A stretch of 64,000 nucleotides of DNA from Cephalotus follicularis. Taxonomy: Eukaryota > Streptophyta > Magnoliopsida > Oxalidales > Cephalotaceae. Position numbers and translations under genes: made by a program. Below the pieces are notes generated by a model. That model did not search any database. It was not told where the DNA came from and was given only the letters and a program-made list of their open reading frames with translations. Below are positions 22,691 through 33,719 of this stretch, piece after piece. Each line of letters starts with the position of its first letter. Position 1 is the first letter of the stretch. The stretch lies in NCBI GenBank assembly GCA_001972305.1, contig BDDD01000547.1, forward strand, positions 294,023 to 358,022, in the 5' to 3' direction.

Positions 22691-23447
22691 AAAGAACATC
22701 TGTCATGCTTTTTTGATGGCAGAGTAACATGCAATGGGATCTTTGGGGGCTTTACCAGACGCCTTTTCAAGTGCCTTATGACGTGTTGAGCATGTCGGTG
22801 TGTTGCCAAGAATGCTTAAACATGCTCCTCACATGGAACATGCAAGGAATATACATCCTAACACGCAACCTGCAAAAGAAAGAAGGTTAAAGAAAACAAA
22901 AGAAATGCAGAAACCTGGAAAGTGGGAGAGAGCACGAGGGTGGCCTGTTAAATGTAAGAAGAAGGACGTTTGGGGGGAGCCATCTGCATAAGGATAACCC
23001 TCCCCACTTCTCTCTCTCGTTTTAAAACACTAAAGGAAAGAAAGGAAAGAAAATAGTGAGTGTGAGAGTCACCATTGTTGAGTTTGCTTGGAGCTAAAGA
23101 TTGGAGCTCGTGGGCAGCAGCTGCTAAGGGGATCTTGGAGCTACTGGTAGCCTGAACTTGGGAACTCAAAGAGGTGGACCTTCCAGTTCCTAACTTGGAA
23201 CAATAAGGTAGGGGAAAGCCATACTGTAATTTCGAGTTTGATATTCATGCATGGTCTATGATTTTGGATGTATAAAATGCATGATTCTCGAAATGATATT
23301 GTTACTGGATTGATGCCATAATATGCTAGATATGTTCTGAGTATCTACATGTTGGTTTCTTGCAATGAATACCTGTTATTATGCATGGTTATGGGATTGT
23401 TTGGCCACTGTTTGTTAAGTCGTGAGGAAGAAGACGACTACTGTTGG

Positions 23448-23785
23448 AAAAGACATCGACGTTTTTTAAATAAACATCGACGTCTTTTTAGTTTTTCCTT
23501 GTCACTGATTGAAAGGGATCGACGTCTATGGAAAGGCATCGACGCCCTAGGCTACCTGCCTGGATTTTGATGTGAAAGACATCGACGCCTAAGGTTCCTA
23601 CCATAACGCGTCGACGCCACCAACAATACACTGTCGTTTTAAGGTTCCAGACCTTGAGCGTCGACGCGTAAGAAATGGACATCAACGCCTTCTGTGGAAA
23701 AATGCGCTGACACTGAGACTTGGACATCGACGCCTGATGGAAAAGACATCGACGCCTTTTGGAAAGACATCGATGTCTTTGTTAC
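23448..23785. repeat. GACGTCGACGCC palindrome array, second cluster
   Basis: About a dozen units including ACATCGACGTC, GGATCGACGTC, GCATCGACGCC, GCGTCGACGCC, GCGTCGACGCG and GACATCGATGTC, spaced roughly 20-30 bp. It lies downstream of the purine-rich stretch and so may be within the LTR transcript. Confidence 0.85.
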
Positions 23786-24359
23786 TATTTGGGGTTTTCT
23801 TCATCTAACGATACGAAATGATCCCTATTCCTGTTAGGGTGCATTTGAGCATCTGTATGCATTGCACATATACTGTTTTACTGCCTGTTTGTACTTGAAT
23901 TATGATTTCTAATGTGTTGTTCCTTAGAAATGCATATGTGAACTGAAACTGCTATTTTGAGTACGAATGAATATTGATATCGTATTTTCAAATATCTTGG
24001 GAAGCGATTTCCATTACTGTACTGTTTAAAAGTATTTTCTACTGAAAATACCTATTTTTCAAATGTTGTCACTTTTAGAAACATTTTGGAAAACAACTGC
24101 CTGTTGTCGATCTAAACGATCATTACTCTTTACTGTACTGTTACTGTTTAAATTCACTGTTTGCTCTGTGAATTGCTATGTGTTTGTGTTTGAGCTACTA
24201 GTTGCATGGCGGAGGTTGCCAGTGCCGACTAGTGGTAGGGTTGTACCTAGGGGCCAGGAGCATGTCTAGATGACTCACTGTACTGTTGTCTCGACCGGTT
24301 GCCCGAAGCGGGGACCGGAGTGGGAGTGTAGCGTGGGGCCAGGAGTTGGCGGCGCTATA

Positions 24360-24460
24360 TACTGTTGTTGTGGTCCTATGTGGAGATACTGCCTGTTGCA
24401 GTCCTATGTGGATATCCTGACTGTTGTTGTGGTCCTATGTGGACATACTGTACTGTACTG
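24360..24460. repeat. Three-copy repeat of about 30 bp in the solo LTR
   Basis: GTCCTATGTGGA recurs at 24373, 24401 and 24432, each followed by a CTG-rich spacer (CTGTTG). It is a short local duplication. Confidence 0.7.
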
Positions 24461-25204
24461 TTTATTGGTCCTTTACAGACATCACTGTGATTATTGACGT
24501 AGCCCTGGCCGGGTTACTACTGTACTGTTACTGTATACATATATTTCTTACATATGTAACACTGATATTTACTGTACTGTTACACGTATACATATATTTT
24601 CATATATGTATAAATTGGGTCTTCACGGCACTGCATCATTCATGCATTCATATCATGACACGCATTATGTTGATCCCGAATTACTGTTATGACTTAGCCG
24701 AGTGAGGACAAAGGCTAACCCCCTACTTTACAGATTGATGCAGTGGACTGTTGGGTCGGCATGGACGAAGATCAAGCTATTATAATATTGATTTTGTTTA
24801 TCTTCCTGTTTTGTATTAAACCCATGTGGATTATGGTTTCCGGATGTGCCATTGTTATGGTATTGTTTCTTAAGGAATTTTATATTGTACTGTATTTCAC
24901 GCTCCGTTTTATCGGCGATTAACTCTGGTGACTTGTATTTGAGTAGCGTGCGGTATGGGACGCACGTTACGTGTTACAGCTTATGAACTTGTTATGCTTC
25001 CGCAACTGACAGTTTGTTTAAAAGTTTTAAATTTTATGGTTTTTGCATGAGCTGTATTTCATGTTAATTGCCTTTACCGCTTCAAATGTTGCGTTTCTCT
25101 GGAACGGGGTGTGACATTTTGGCCTCAAGATGTTTCCAAACCCTAAATATTGTTTAGGGGAAAGAAATGTGTATTTTAAACAAAAACGATGCGGTTTTGG
25201 GACA

Positions 25205-26545
25205 ATCACGTCAATGTCTTTGGAAAGACATCGACGCCTATGGGAACCGAGATGCACGTGAATGCATGTGCATACACGTCAATGTAGGGAGAAGACATCG
25301 ACACCCTCTTATGAAAGAGGAAAAGACATCGACGTGTAAGGAAAGATGTCGACGCTTTTGAAAATAACATCTGTCACGTTATGCACTGACAGAATAACAT
25401 GCAATGGGGAAACTTTAAGGCATCATCCAGGCACCTTGACATGCACAATGCGACGTGTTGATCATGCTGGTGTGTTGCCAGGCATGCTCCAAAACGTGTT
25501 CTTCACTTGGTGCATGCAAGAGGATATGCCATCCTCACCTGCAACTTGCAGAAGAGATATGGAATGAGAGCCAAAAACCAGAGGGTGAGAGGGGTGAGCA
25601 CGGGCGTGTGTGGATACCTGGGAAGCAAGAGAGAAGGGGAGGGTTTCTGCCAGCATAAAACACCTCTTTCTTCCCCTCCTTCTCAGCTAAACACAGTGAG
25701 GAAAGAGACAGAATAGATAAAGAGAGAGAGAAGATAGAACTACCATTGTTGAGCACTTGGAGCTTGGACCTTGGAGCTCCTGGGATTGCAACTTGGGCAA
25801 ATTGGTGCTACTGTGAGCAACCCTTGGAACGCAAAGAGGTGGACTTTCCAGTTCCTAACTTGGAACAACAAGGTAGGGGAAAGTGATGATTCTTATACAT
25901 GCATTTTGAGTTTTAGGATAATGATTGCCATTGGTGAATTGCATGTTAATGGATGAATTGTAATCTCTGGAACTGTTGTGATGACTACTTTGATGTACGG
26001 AGTGAACATGCATGTGAAAATTTCATGAATATTCCAATTGGTTTATGTAATGGTTGATTTGGGTAATAACCTGGTGTGTTAAAACTATGGAAATGACGTT
26101 CTGGGCGGATTAGACGTCGACGCCTACCTAAAGACGTCGATGTCTTCGCGTGTGAATGAAAAAGACATCGATGTTTGAGTAAAAACATCGACGCCTTTTC
26201 TGTGTATTCATACAACAGTGGTGTTTACTGCAGATGGTGAATTGGCCACTTGTGGTTACATGTTTATTTACGGATTGATGTTCTGATTACATATCCTGAT
26301 AACCAGTAGCATGTCTTACGCCTTGAGAGGGTGAGTTTTGCTTATACGAGGGTTTAGGGGCCGGATTCTTCCCCCTAGAATAAAGATTCACGAACTGATA
26401 CCTTATGGTATCATAAAGACATCGACGTCTTTGGAAACGCATCGATGTCTTTGACCCAAAAATGCCAGGGAATAACTGTACGAGATGTTGGCACCTTAGG
26501 GTAAAGATGTCGACGCCCTAAGAATAAGCATCGACGCTTATCCTC
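25205..26545. repeat. Palindrome arrays in the A1 3' LTR
   Basis: Three clusters: 25205-25365, the counterpart of 14770-14935; 26105-26200 (GACGTCGACGCC, GACGTCGATGTC, GACATCGATGTT, AACATCGACGCC); and 26410-26545 (GACATCGACGTC, GCATCGATGTC, ATGTCGACGCC, GCATCGACGCT). Confidence 0.8.
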
Positions 26546-27329
26546 CTGTTTGGAAAAATCTCACTCGGATTGGACCCGCTAGACTCGAAACGACTTTAGA
26601 AACGATCCTAGATGCATTCTGAGCATATGTTTGCATTATTACTGTGAATTGCATTATGGTTGATTTCTAAAATGTTTTAACCATTTTGAAAAGTTTGTAT
26701 GATTATTATAATCATTATTGTACGAAAATGTATATTTGTCAATATATGAATATATATTTTTTCAAAATGACTGGGGAAAGTATTTTTCAAGGACGGAGAA
26801 ATGTTTTAAAGGATTGGTTACACAACCAAAATGTATTGTTTTAAGTTTATAACTTATCACAGCCTGAGAACGGAGTAAAATATTTTAAACAAATATATTT
26901 GATCAAGTAATTATATGTTATTGCTTGGCTTGTACTATACAATGTTTGTGCTTGTTGATTATTAGCCGCTGTGCTAATAACCTGTTGATTGTTTGGCCGT
27001 CGTGCTAAGCAACCTGTACGGAGGACTTACTCCAAACCGTTCGCAAACGGGGATGGGGTAAGACTGCATGACATTGGGCCCAGGAGGTGGCGACGGTCAT
27101 GACGACTTGTTTGTCTGGTTCCTTTTGGGTCACACTTACTGCTTGTGTTGATGTAGCCTTACGAGGTTATACCTGTACTGTGAACATGCATATACTTTAT
27201 AATTGTATACACTGCGATATATATACTGTGATATATATATATATATATATATATTGTACTGCATCATAATGCATTCATTCATGATACTCATTATCATATA
27301 CCTCGAACTGCATTTATGAGTTTATTCAC

Positions 27330-27354
27330 TTAGCCGAGTGAGGACAAAGGCTAA
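27330..27354 (+). promoter_or_regulatory. TTAGCC...GGCTAA stem-loop, A1 3' LTR
   Basis: A 6-bp perfect inverted repeat around GAGTGAGGACAAA, followed by CCCCTACTGTGTCAGATTGG. The same block occurs in the related LTRs. Confidence 0.55.
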
Positions 27355-27747
27355 CCCCTACTGTGTCAGATTGGTGGAGTGGATTTGACATGGAGCATGC
27401 AAGGAGACTTAAGGAGAAGACTGAATTGTTTCTCTTATTTCTTGTGATGAATTAATGATCATTGGTTATGTTAATTGGATTATTGTAACGTGGTTTACTT
27501 CATCATGTACTGTTTTATCACGCTCCGTTATGGGCGATCGACTATGATGTTGAGTTTTATACAAACTTGTTGGGTATTACGTAGTATGGGATGCGTGATA
27601 CATATTTAAATTCAGCTTTTCATGTTATTGCTTCTGCTATTGAAGATTTTCTTTATACATTTTATCGTATAAGCTGAATTATGTTGTGTTGATTGCCTTA
27701 CCGCTTTAATGTTGTCCTCTTGAGAAAACGGGGTGTGACAGTGATGA

Positions 27748-29050
27748 TGGTGAACTATGGGCCTTAGTCCAGAATGTCGATGAGAGTAAACAGTCAGAGT
27801 TTCGGGTGGATGAGCATGGAGTGATCTGGGTAGGTAGTCGGTTGTGTGTGCCGGCGGATACTACTATCAGGAATGCTATTTTGAAGAGGGATGTGGCAGA
27901 GTATGTTGGGAGGTGTTCGGTCTATCAACAGGTTAAGATTGAGCACCAACGAGCTAGTGGTTTGTTACAGCCCTTGGAAGTTCTAGTTTGGGAATGGGAG
28001 AGCTTAGCGATGGACTTTGTTACAGGATTGCCAAGGACTTTTAAGAGGAATGATACCATTTGGGTAGTGGTGGATTGTTTGACTAAATCGGCACATTTCT
28101 TGGCCATCCGGGAGGACTTTTCTATAGATCGGTTGGCGGAGTTTTCCAGCGAGAGATTGTGAGACTACATGGGACACCTGTATCCATTATTTTGGATAGA
28201 GATCCTCGTTTCACGTCTAGATTTTGGAAGGTATTCCAGAAGGCTTGGGGAACACGGATTAACTACAGTACAACTTTCCACCCACAGACAGATGGGCAGT
28301 CGGAGAGGACCATCCAGACTTTAGAGGACATGCTGAGGTCTTGTGCATTAGAATGGGCTGGAAGCTGGGATGAGTATTTGAGCTTCGTGGAGTTTGCATA
28401 TAATAATAGTTGGCATGCTAGCATTCGGATGGCTCTGTTTGAAGCATTGTATGGGAGGAAATGTCGATCTCTGACATGTTGGAATGAGGTTGGAGAGATA
28501 GTTGTTGAGGGACCTGAGCTAGTTCAAATCACTACGGAGAAAGTGACTGTAGCTAGGGAAAGACTGAAAGCAGCTCAATCCCGACAGAAGAGTTATGCAG
28601 ACAAACATCAGAGAGAATTGGAGTTTAGAGTTGGTGAAAACGTGTTTCTGGAAGTTTCACCATGGAAAGGAGTCCGAAGGTTTGGGCTGAAAGGAAAGTT
28701 GAGTCCACGTTTTATCGGACCGTTTGAAGTTCTGGAAAATGTTGGAGCGGTTGCTTACCGGTTAGCTTTGCCTCCACAGTTATCTCATGTTCATAAAGTG
28801 TTCCATGTGTCTATGTTGAGGGGTTATAAGTACCATCCTTTGCCCTTGGTTCACTACCCTTTTGATAGCATTCGTGAGGACTTGTCTTGCGCTGAGGAGG
28901 CAGAGGCTATTCTTGATAGACAGGAGAGGGTTACTCGTAGTAAGACCATACCTTTTGTAAAAGTCTTGTGGAAGAATCATCCCAAAAGCGAAGCTACTTG
29001 GGAGTTGGAGGAACATATGCAGGAAGAATATCCTCGCCTGCTTCCCGTTT
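27748..29050 (+). pseudogene. G1 integrase and chromodomain-like end
   Basis: G1 resumes after the TSD. Integrase core blocks include WESLAMDFVTGLPR, VVDCLTKSAHFLAI, LHGTPVSIILDRDPRFTSRFW, INYSTTFHPQTDGQSER and YNNSWHASIRMALFEALYG. The C-terminal region has a GPFEVLENVGAVAYRLALP block and HKVFHVSMLRGY. It ends with the chromodomain-like block VKVLWKNHPKSEATWELEEH. In the living family integrase inserts the cDNA, and the chromodomain guides it to marked chromatin. A fossil. Confidence 0.9.
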
Positions 29051-29404
29051 CTATGCGTATATGTTTATCATTGGGTGTATACCTTTTGTTTTGTTTTGTT
29101 ATGTGCTATGGTTTGTGGACCTTTTGATTTCTTTACGAATTTCTTTTATTTTCTGGGCACAAAGCGCCGACGCTCTTATTAGAACCGCCCACGCTTTGGG
29201 TGCTGTGAGTTACGTTGACGCTAAAATGTGTGACTTTGACGCTTTTTGTATTTAAGTGTTTAACCGTCGAGGCTTTTTGAGAAACCGGTGACGCTTTGAT
29301 TGTCTTCCTTAATTGTTTTGGACGGTGACATTGTTTTTGGAATTTTGGATTCTTTCCTTCTGTTGGCTATTCGATTTCCTTATGTATTTGACGCGTTTTG
29401 GTTT
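29051..29404 (+). other. Unassigned stretch between G1 pol and the matching LTR part
   Basis: No PPT and no TGTAACACC-like LTR start is visible, although A1 has both within 50 bp of its pol end. Between 29158 and 29305 it carries GCGTCGACGC-type units (GCGCCGACGCTC, ACGTTGACGC, ACCGTCGAGGC, ACCGGTGACGCTTTG). It may be the remains of the first part of the G1 LTR or of an inserted LTR. Confidence 0.5.
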
Positions 29405-31704
29405 GTTTGGTAATGTCTTAAAACATCGATTTTGCCATTAAACACACGAATTTGTGCATTAAGCAGACAAATTGTTTTTAAAATTCAAACCCATCTCTGC
29501 ATTTCTTAGAAGCCAACACAACAACTTGAGCACATTTTCTCTGCATCGTCTTGACGTCTTCTGAAGGTATTTTCTAAACAAAAGTTATAGTTTTGACTAT
29601 GTAGTTTCAATATCAATCATTGATTTGTATTAAAACTGGTTAGAATTTATCTTTGAGCATGTTTTTAGAGGCCTGTTGAAATACATTTCTGTTGTTTGAA
29701 TTCAATATGCATTTCTTATTCTTACATGTTTTAATTGATACACCGGTGTTTAAAGCAACGAATTTGTCTTATAAGTATATGTATGTCACTGATTTTAGGA
29801 TTTGTGCACAGAAAAATCGGATTGTAGTTATGTTTGCATAAAGTGTTTATATATCTGAAAATTTCAATTCAAAATGTGTTTTATACTTTACATCAAATCA
29901 TAGGTTTATTTTGGTGTTTTTGAACTGGTATAACATGTCACAGAGCCTGCATGTTGTTATTTATGCTCATTGTTTATGAAAAATCGGATTTACTCATGTT
30001 TTGCAACTGATTTTCTGCAACTGGTATTCTGTGTTTGATGCAAACCATCGACGGTTGTCTTTTAAGCGTCGCCGCTTTGTACTGTTTTATGCTGTGTTTA
30101 GTCGACACTTTGCTTTGCGCTTTGTTCCTTTTGGCAATGAAACTGTCGTCGCTTTGGTTATTTGTTAGATGTAAGAGTCGACGCTTTCCTTTGTTAAATC
30201 TCAAGTTTTTTTTTTTGTCGACGCTTTGTTTGGCTTTATGTTAAAATTTTGCCACAAAGCGCCAACGCTTTGTAATAAAACGTCGACGCTTTGAACACGT
30301 ATTGTGACGTTCTGGCAAGTTGTTTAACCTCTGTTTAATTATATTTTTCGGTTTGGTTGATTTGTCTGGGTTTCAATAATTTTTGTGGTGAATGTTAGGA
30401 GGTTCCAAGTGTGCTTTTGATTTGTTTTGATTTGTTTAGACTTTGACGGCTAAGGTACGGATTCTTCGATTCATTGATATTCCCTCGATTAAATTAAATA
30501 AAGTCAATTTTTACTGATACATAGTTCTTAAATGGGTTTATGCCCTTATGATTGTACTCCTGGATTTCTTCGAAATAATATTTTGATTGGACATCCTCAT
30601 TTTGATAATAATCTTATTGAAACAGTTTATTATTTTTAATATACATATTTTCCACTATTGAAAACGTGTTCTTTGTTTTGGACATGGCTTCCACTTTGGG
30701 AAGTATATTCAACTTCAGATACAGATTAGATTTTGATTTTTAATATGGAAATGTGTTTACGATCCTCTTTAAATAATTTCAGATATGTCTGGAGACAGAT
30801 TACATAAGTATGTTTTAGAATTGTTTTAGATTAAAACAATATTTAGCATTATAACATACAGAGAAAAACCCTACGTATGAGTTATCATAGGCATGTTCTT
30901 TGGCACGAAGGGCATGACACCTACCGTGGCGGTCTACGACGTCTCTTTTAAATATGTATCATGAGGGTAGGATATGGATCCTTTTGAGCCGTATGAGTAT
31001 ACTCTAGTTATTGTCAGAATTCAGTATTTAGTATTGGGATTTTTTGTGTAGTGTCGTACACGACTTTTCCGTCAGAGCATGTGGGCCTCGCGAACCCCTT
31101 GCACCTATATATGTATGTATGTCAGAATTCTCTGTTATGGAATTATGAAATCAGATAATGTTTTGAATTATGATATTCTGTTTTACGTAAAGTTATGATG
31201 ATTATAACTATTCGTATTTAAATATTATGCTTTACATTTTCAAGAATATTTACTATGTTACTTTACTGAATTTTAGAGTTCAATTTAATTGTTTACCGTT
31301 TACTGTTTTACTTCCTTATCCGTACTGAGGTTTGCTCAGCCGCGGTTTTGTTTCTATGCGGCAGGTTTTTAGGAGCATGGGGATACGTGTGATGAGAGTT
31401 ACCCACTTGTCTGAGGATCATCTAGGAGTTGATCCATTGTGTTTTCAGTAGTGTCGGTCGTGTTTGAGACAACATCATAGTAGTTTTCCCTAAAACAGTT
31501 GGGCTATTCAGATTATGGATTTTGTTCTGGTTACGTTTCAGTTTATGACTTATTGAAACTTTCAGACTCTGTTTTATATCCGTTTGTTGTAAGATATGCT
31601 TTCAGACCACCACATCCGTTTTGCATAAGTTCATGTTTTGTTTTTCTGTCATGTTTTGTTCGGTATTATGACCTCTAAGGGCTCCCACCATCAGGGGTGT
31701 TACA
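29405..31704 (+). repeat. G1 3' LTR region
   Basis: Matches 8951-11259 and ends CAGGGGTGTTACA at 31704. It includes the roughly 114-bp SIRE-like tail (29405-29518), a GCGTCGACGC array (30040-30300), one GTACGGAT unit (30455-30525), the shared block (30870-31110) and the CTGAG/CTCAG hairpin (near 31324). The copia C2 sequence begins at 31705. Confidence 0.8.
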
Positions 31705-32915
31705 AACCTGCAACAGTCCGACCGCGCTTCTAGCTTTTCTGTATCAAGCCTCCTGACATAATCCGGACATCCCCAAACCTTTAAATGGCTTAGGCTAGGT
31801 TTTCTCCCTGACCATACCTGGTATGGAGTGGAGGGGATAGATTTTAAAGGAATCTAATTCAAGATGTAGGCAGCTATTTCTAGGGCACATCCCAGAGATA
31901 GGTGGGAAGGTCAGTAAAAGACATCATAGATAGGACCATGCCTAACAAGGTTCGATTCCTCCTTTCGAACACACCATTGTGTTGTGGTGTTCCAGGAGGT
32001 GTCCACTGAGATGGAATTATGATATTTCTAAGATAACCTAGGAATTCAGCTGACGGGTACCACTTACCTTGGTTTGAGCGAAGTATTTTAATTGACTTAC
32101 CAGTCTGCTTTTGTACTTGAAGTCTGAACTCCTTAAATTTCTCGAAGGATTCTGATTTGTGTCTCATAAGATACACATAACCAAACCTAGAGAAATCATC
32201 AATAAGGGTTATGAAGTAGACATAACCCCCTCTTGCACTGACTGACATAGGCCACATATATCGGTATGGACTAACCCCAGTAAGTCCATTGCCCTTTATC
32301 CTTCACCTGAGAAGGGAGATTTGGTCATATTTCTCAATTAACAGGATTCACATGTTGGATAGGACTCCAAGCCCTGGATATCTAGAAGATTATCCTTAAC
32401 CAACTGTGAAAGTCTAGCATTACTAAGATGACCAAGTCTACAATGCCAACTATAGGTTTTATTTGGCTCAGTTTCTCTTGGTCTTTTCTTATTACTTTGT
32501 TATATGGATAGGACTTTAGATTGTACAGTATTTAAGACAATAATCCATTATTGATAATGCCATTACCGACACAAATATTGTTAGAAAATCCAAAACATCT
32601 AATGTCTTGAAATTTGAGCTCCAAGCCCAAATTGCATAAGTAGGAAACACTTATAATATTCCTTACAACGTTCAAAACAAAATTATAAGGATTAAGCGTC
32701 AAAACATAACCATTACATAAAGTAACATCACAAATCCCTATAGCTTCAGTGATGATCCTAGATCCATCTCCTAGCCGCAAGTCCGAGTTTCCAGCTCCAA
32801 GCTTCATAACTTTTCTTAGTCCCTGCAATGAATTGCAAAGGTTAGTTCCACATCCAGTATCCAATACCCATAAAGAACTACTATTCAAAGCTAGATTAAG
32901 TTCAATCATGAACAT
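31705..32915 (-). pseudogene. C2 protease and integrase relic
   Basis: The protease block WVLDTGCGTNLCN is near 32840-32880, followed by LRLGDGSRI and the pre-integrase region. The integrase core at 31880-32257 reads YFITLIDDFSRFGYVYLMRHK and TPQHNGVFERRNRTLL. The stretch 31705-31880 corresponds to the integrase C-terminal region seen in C1 at 42440-42620. It has several breaks. Confidence 0.85.
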
Positions 32916-32984
32916 ACGTGATGTACTCGCACAATGCGCAGTATCAGAAGAGAGTCCAACACTAGTAACATGACAGTCCTTCTT

Positions 32985-33719
32985 CTAGTGTCCAGTCTTA
33001 CCACACTGACAGCATGCACCCTCAGCCACCAACTGCTTCATACGATACTTGGCAACTCTCCCACTAGCTCCAAGTTTTCCCTTCTTCTTCTTATTCTTCT
33101 TCTTACCCTTGCCTTTTGTGTTGACAAGCCCGAGCACGCCCTTCCCTTTAGAAAAAGACGAGGAACTACCCTTTCCTTGGGCAGACCTAGAAGAAGGAAG
33201 AAGCAAGGAGTGGGTCTTTGACTTCCCATAGTCAAAATCGGCCCCAGCCGTTCTCAGCATAGCAATTAACTCAGGAAGAGTTACTTCTATCTTGTTCATA
33301 TGAAAATTCACTGGGAACTGTGAGAAAAACTTAGGAAATGACGTAAGAATGAGATCTACATAAAGATCTTGGTCCATGACAAACCACCGTAATTGAGCCA
33401 GCTGATCAATCATGTCTATCATCTTCAATACATGATCATGGGCTGAAGCTCCCTCTGGCATTTGCGCCTTGGAGAGTCTGCGTGAGAGATTGAACCTATG
33501 AGTCCTAAACTCAGCCCCATACATCTATTGAAGATGGAGTAGTATAGCAGATAAGGTATCCATCTTCTCATGTTGACGCTGCAGCTCAGGTGTCATTCCA
33601 AGAAGGGCAAGACATCGAGTTTGCTCGTCATCTTCTAGCCACTTGGCTAGACGCTCCGACTCCTCTAGCGTAGGATATGCACCTAGTGTAGGAGGCCCCC
33701 CAGTCGTCACATAGGCCAT
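32985..33719 (-). pseudogene. C2 gag relic
   Basis: A copia gag of the UBN2 type. It has a WLEDDEQTRCLALLGMTPEL block, a central RTHRFNLSRRLSKAQMPEG, then FVMDQDLYVDLILTSFPKFF and ELIAMLRTAGADFDYGKSK. A Lys-rich segment follows, and a knuckle start (CCQCGKTGH) is at the C-terminal end. It is parallel to the C1 gag at 54381-55117. Confidence 0.87.

Larger units (their letters stand above)
22363..25116 (+). mobile_element. Solo LTR of an A1-related family, TSD TTTTG
   Basis: A 2754-bp LTR, starting TGTAACGCCCGG and ending ACGGGGTGTGACA, between perfect TTTTG duplications (22358-22362 and 25117-25121). It has the same layout as A1 LTRs but is clearly diverged: palindrome arrays 22535-22690 and 23448-23785, a purine-rich stretch near 23025-23060, and the stem-loop at 24694-24718. 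Inserted 86 bp into the A1 3' LTR, so it is younger than A1. Confidence 0.93.
14609..27739 (+). mobile_element. A1: Ty3/gypsy chromovirus (Tekay/Del-like), TSD GTGAT
   Basis: It starts TGTAACACCCGG and ends ACGGGGTGTGACA, flanked by the perfect 5-bp duplication GTGAT (14604-14608 and 27740-27744). Inside are gag, two zinc knuckles, protease, reverse transcriptase, RNase H, integrase, a chromodomain-like end, a polypurine tract and a 3' LTR. The 5' LTR is represented by its first 0.7 kb; an inverted LTR piece of a related family follows. No primer-binding site is recognisable. The 3' LTR holds a solo LTR. It is broken about ten times. Younger than G1, in which it lies. Confidence 0.93.
22277..27739 (+). 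repeat. A1 3' LTR, split by a solo LTR
   Basis: It starts TGTAACACCCGGTG and ends ACGGGGTGTGACA. Without the solo LTR at 22363-25116 it is about 2.7 kb. It holds palindrome arrays (25205-25365, 26105-26200, 26410-26545), a CATAAAAC box (25652-25659), a block with 'GGGCCCAGGAGGTGGCGACGG' near 27077, an AT dinucleotide run (27219-27254) and the TTAGCC...GGCTAA stem-loop (27330-27354) about 390 bp before the end. Confidence 0.92.
8951..31704 (+). mobile_element. G1: Ty3/gypsy chromovirus (Tekay/Del-like), split by A1
   Basis: The two LTR regions (8951-11259 and 29405-31704) match along their length and differ by roughly 5-6% by eye. The inside runs PBS, gag, zinc knuckle, protease, reverse transcriptase and RNase H up to 14608. 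A1 then interrupts it, and it resumes at 27740-27744 (the TSD) with integrase and a chromodomain-like C-terminus. The gene order PR-RT-RH-IN identifies Ty3/gypsy; the C-terminal block with VKVLWKNHPKSEATWELEE points to the Tekay/Del chromovirus lineage. It is broken several times. It lies in the pol region of copia C2 (right flank at 31705); its left junction with C2 should be outside the window. Confidence 0.85.

Noticed and set aside
23349-23570. Small frame over the palindrome array of the solo LTR
   Set aside because: Repeated Arg/Asp-like residues simply reflect the ATCGACG repeats; no start context or domain.
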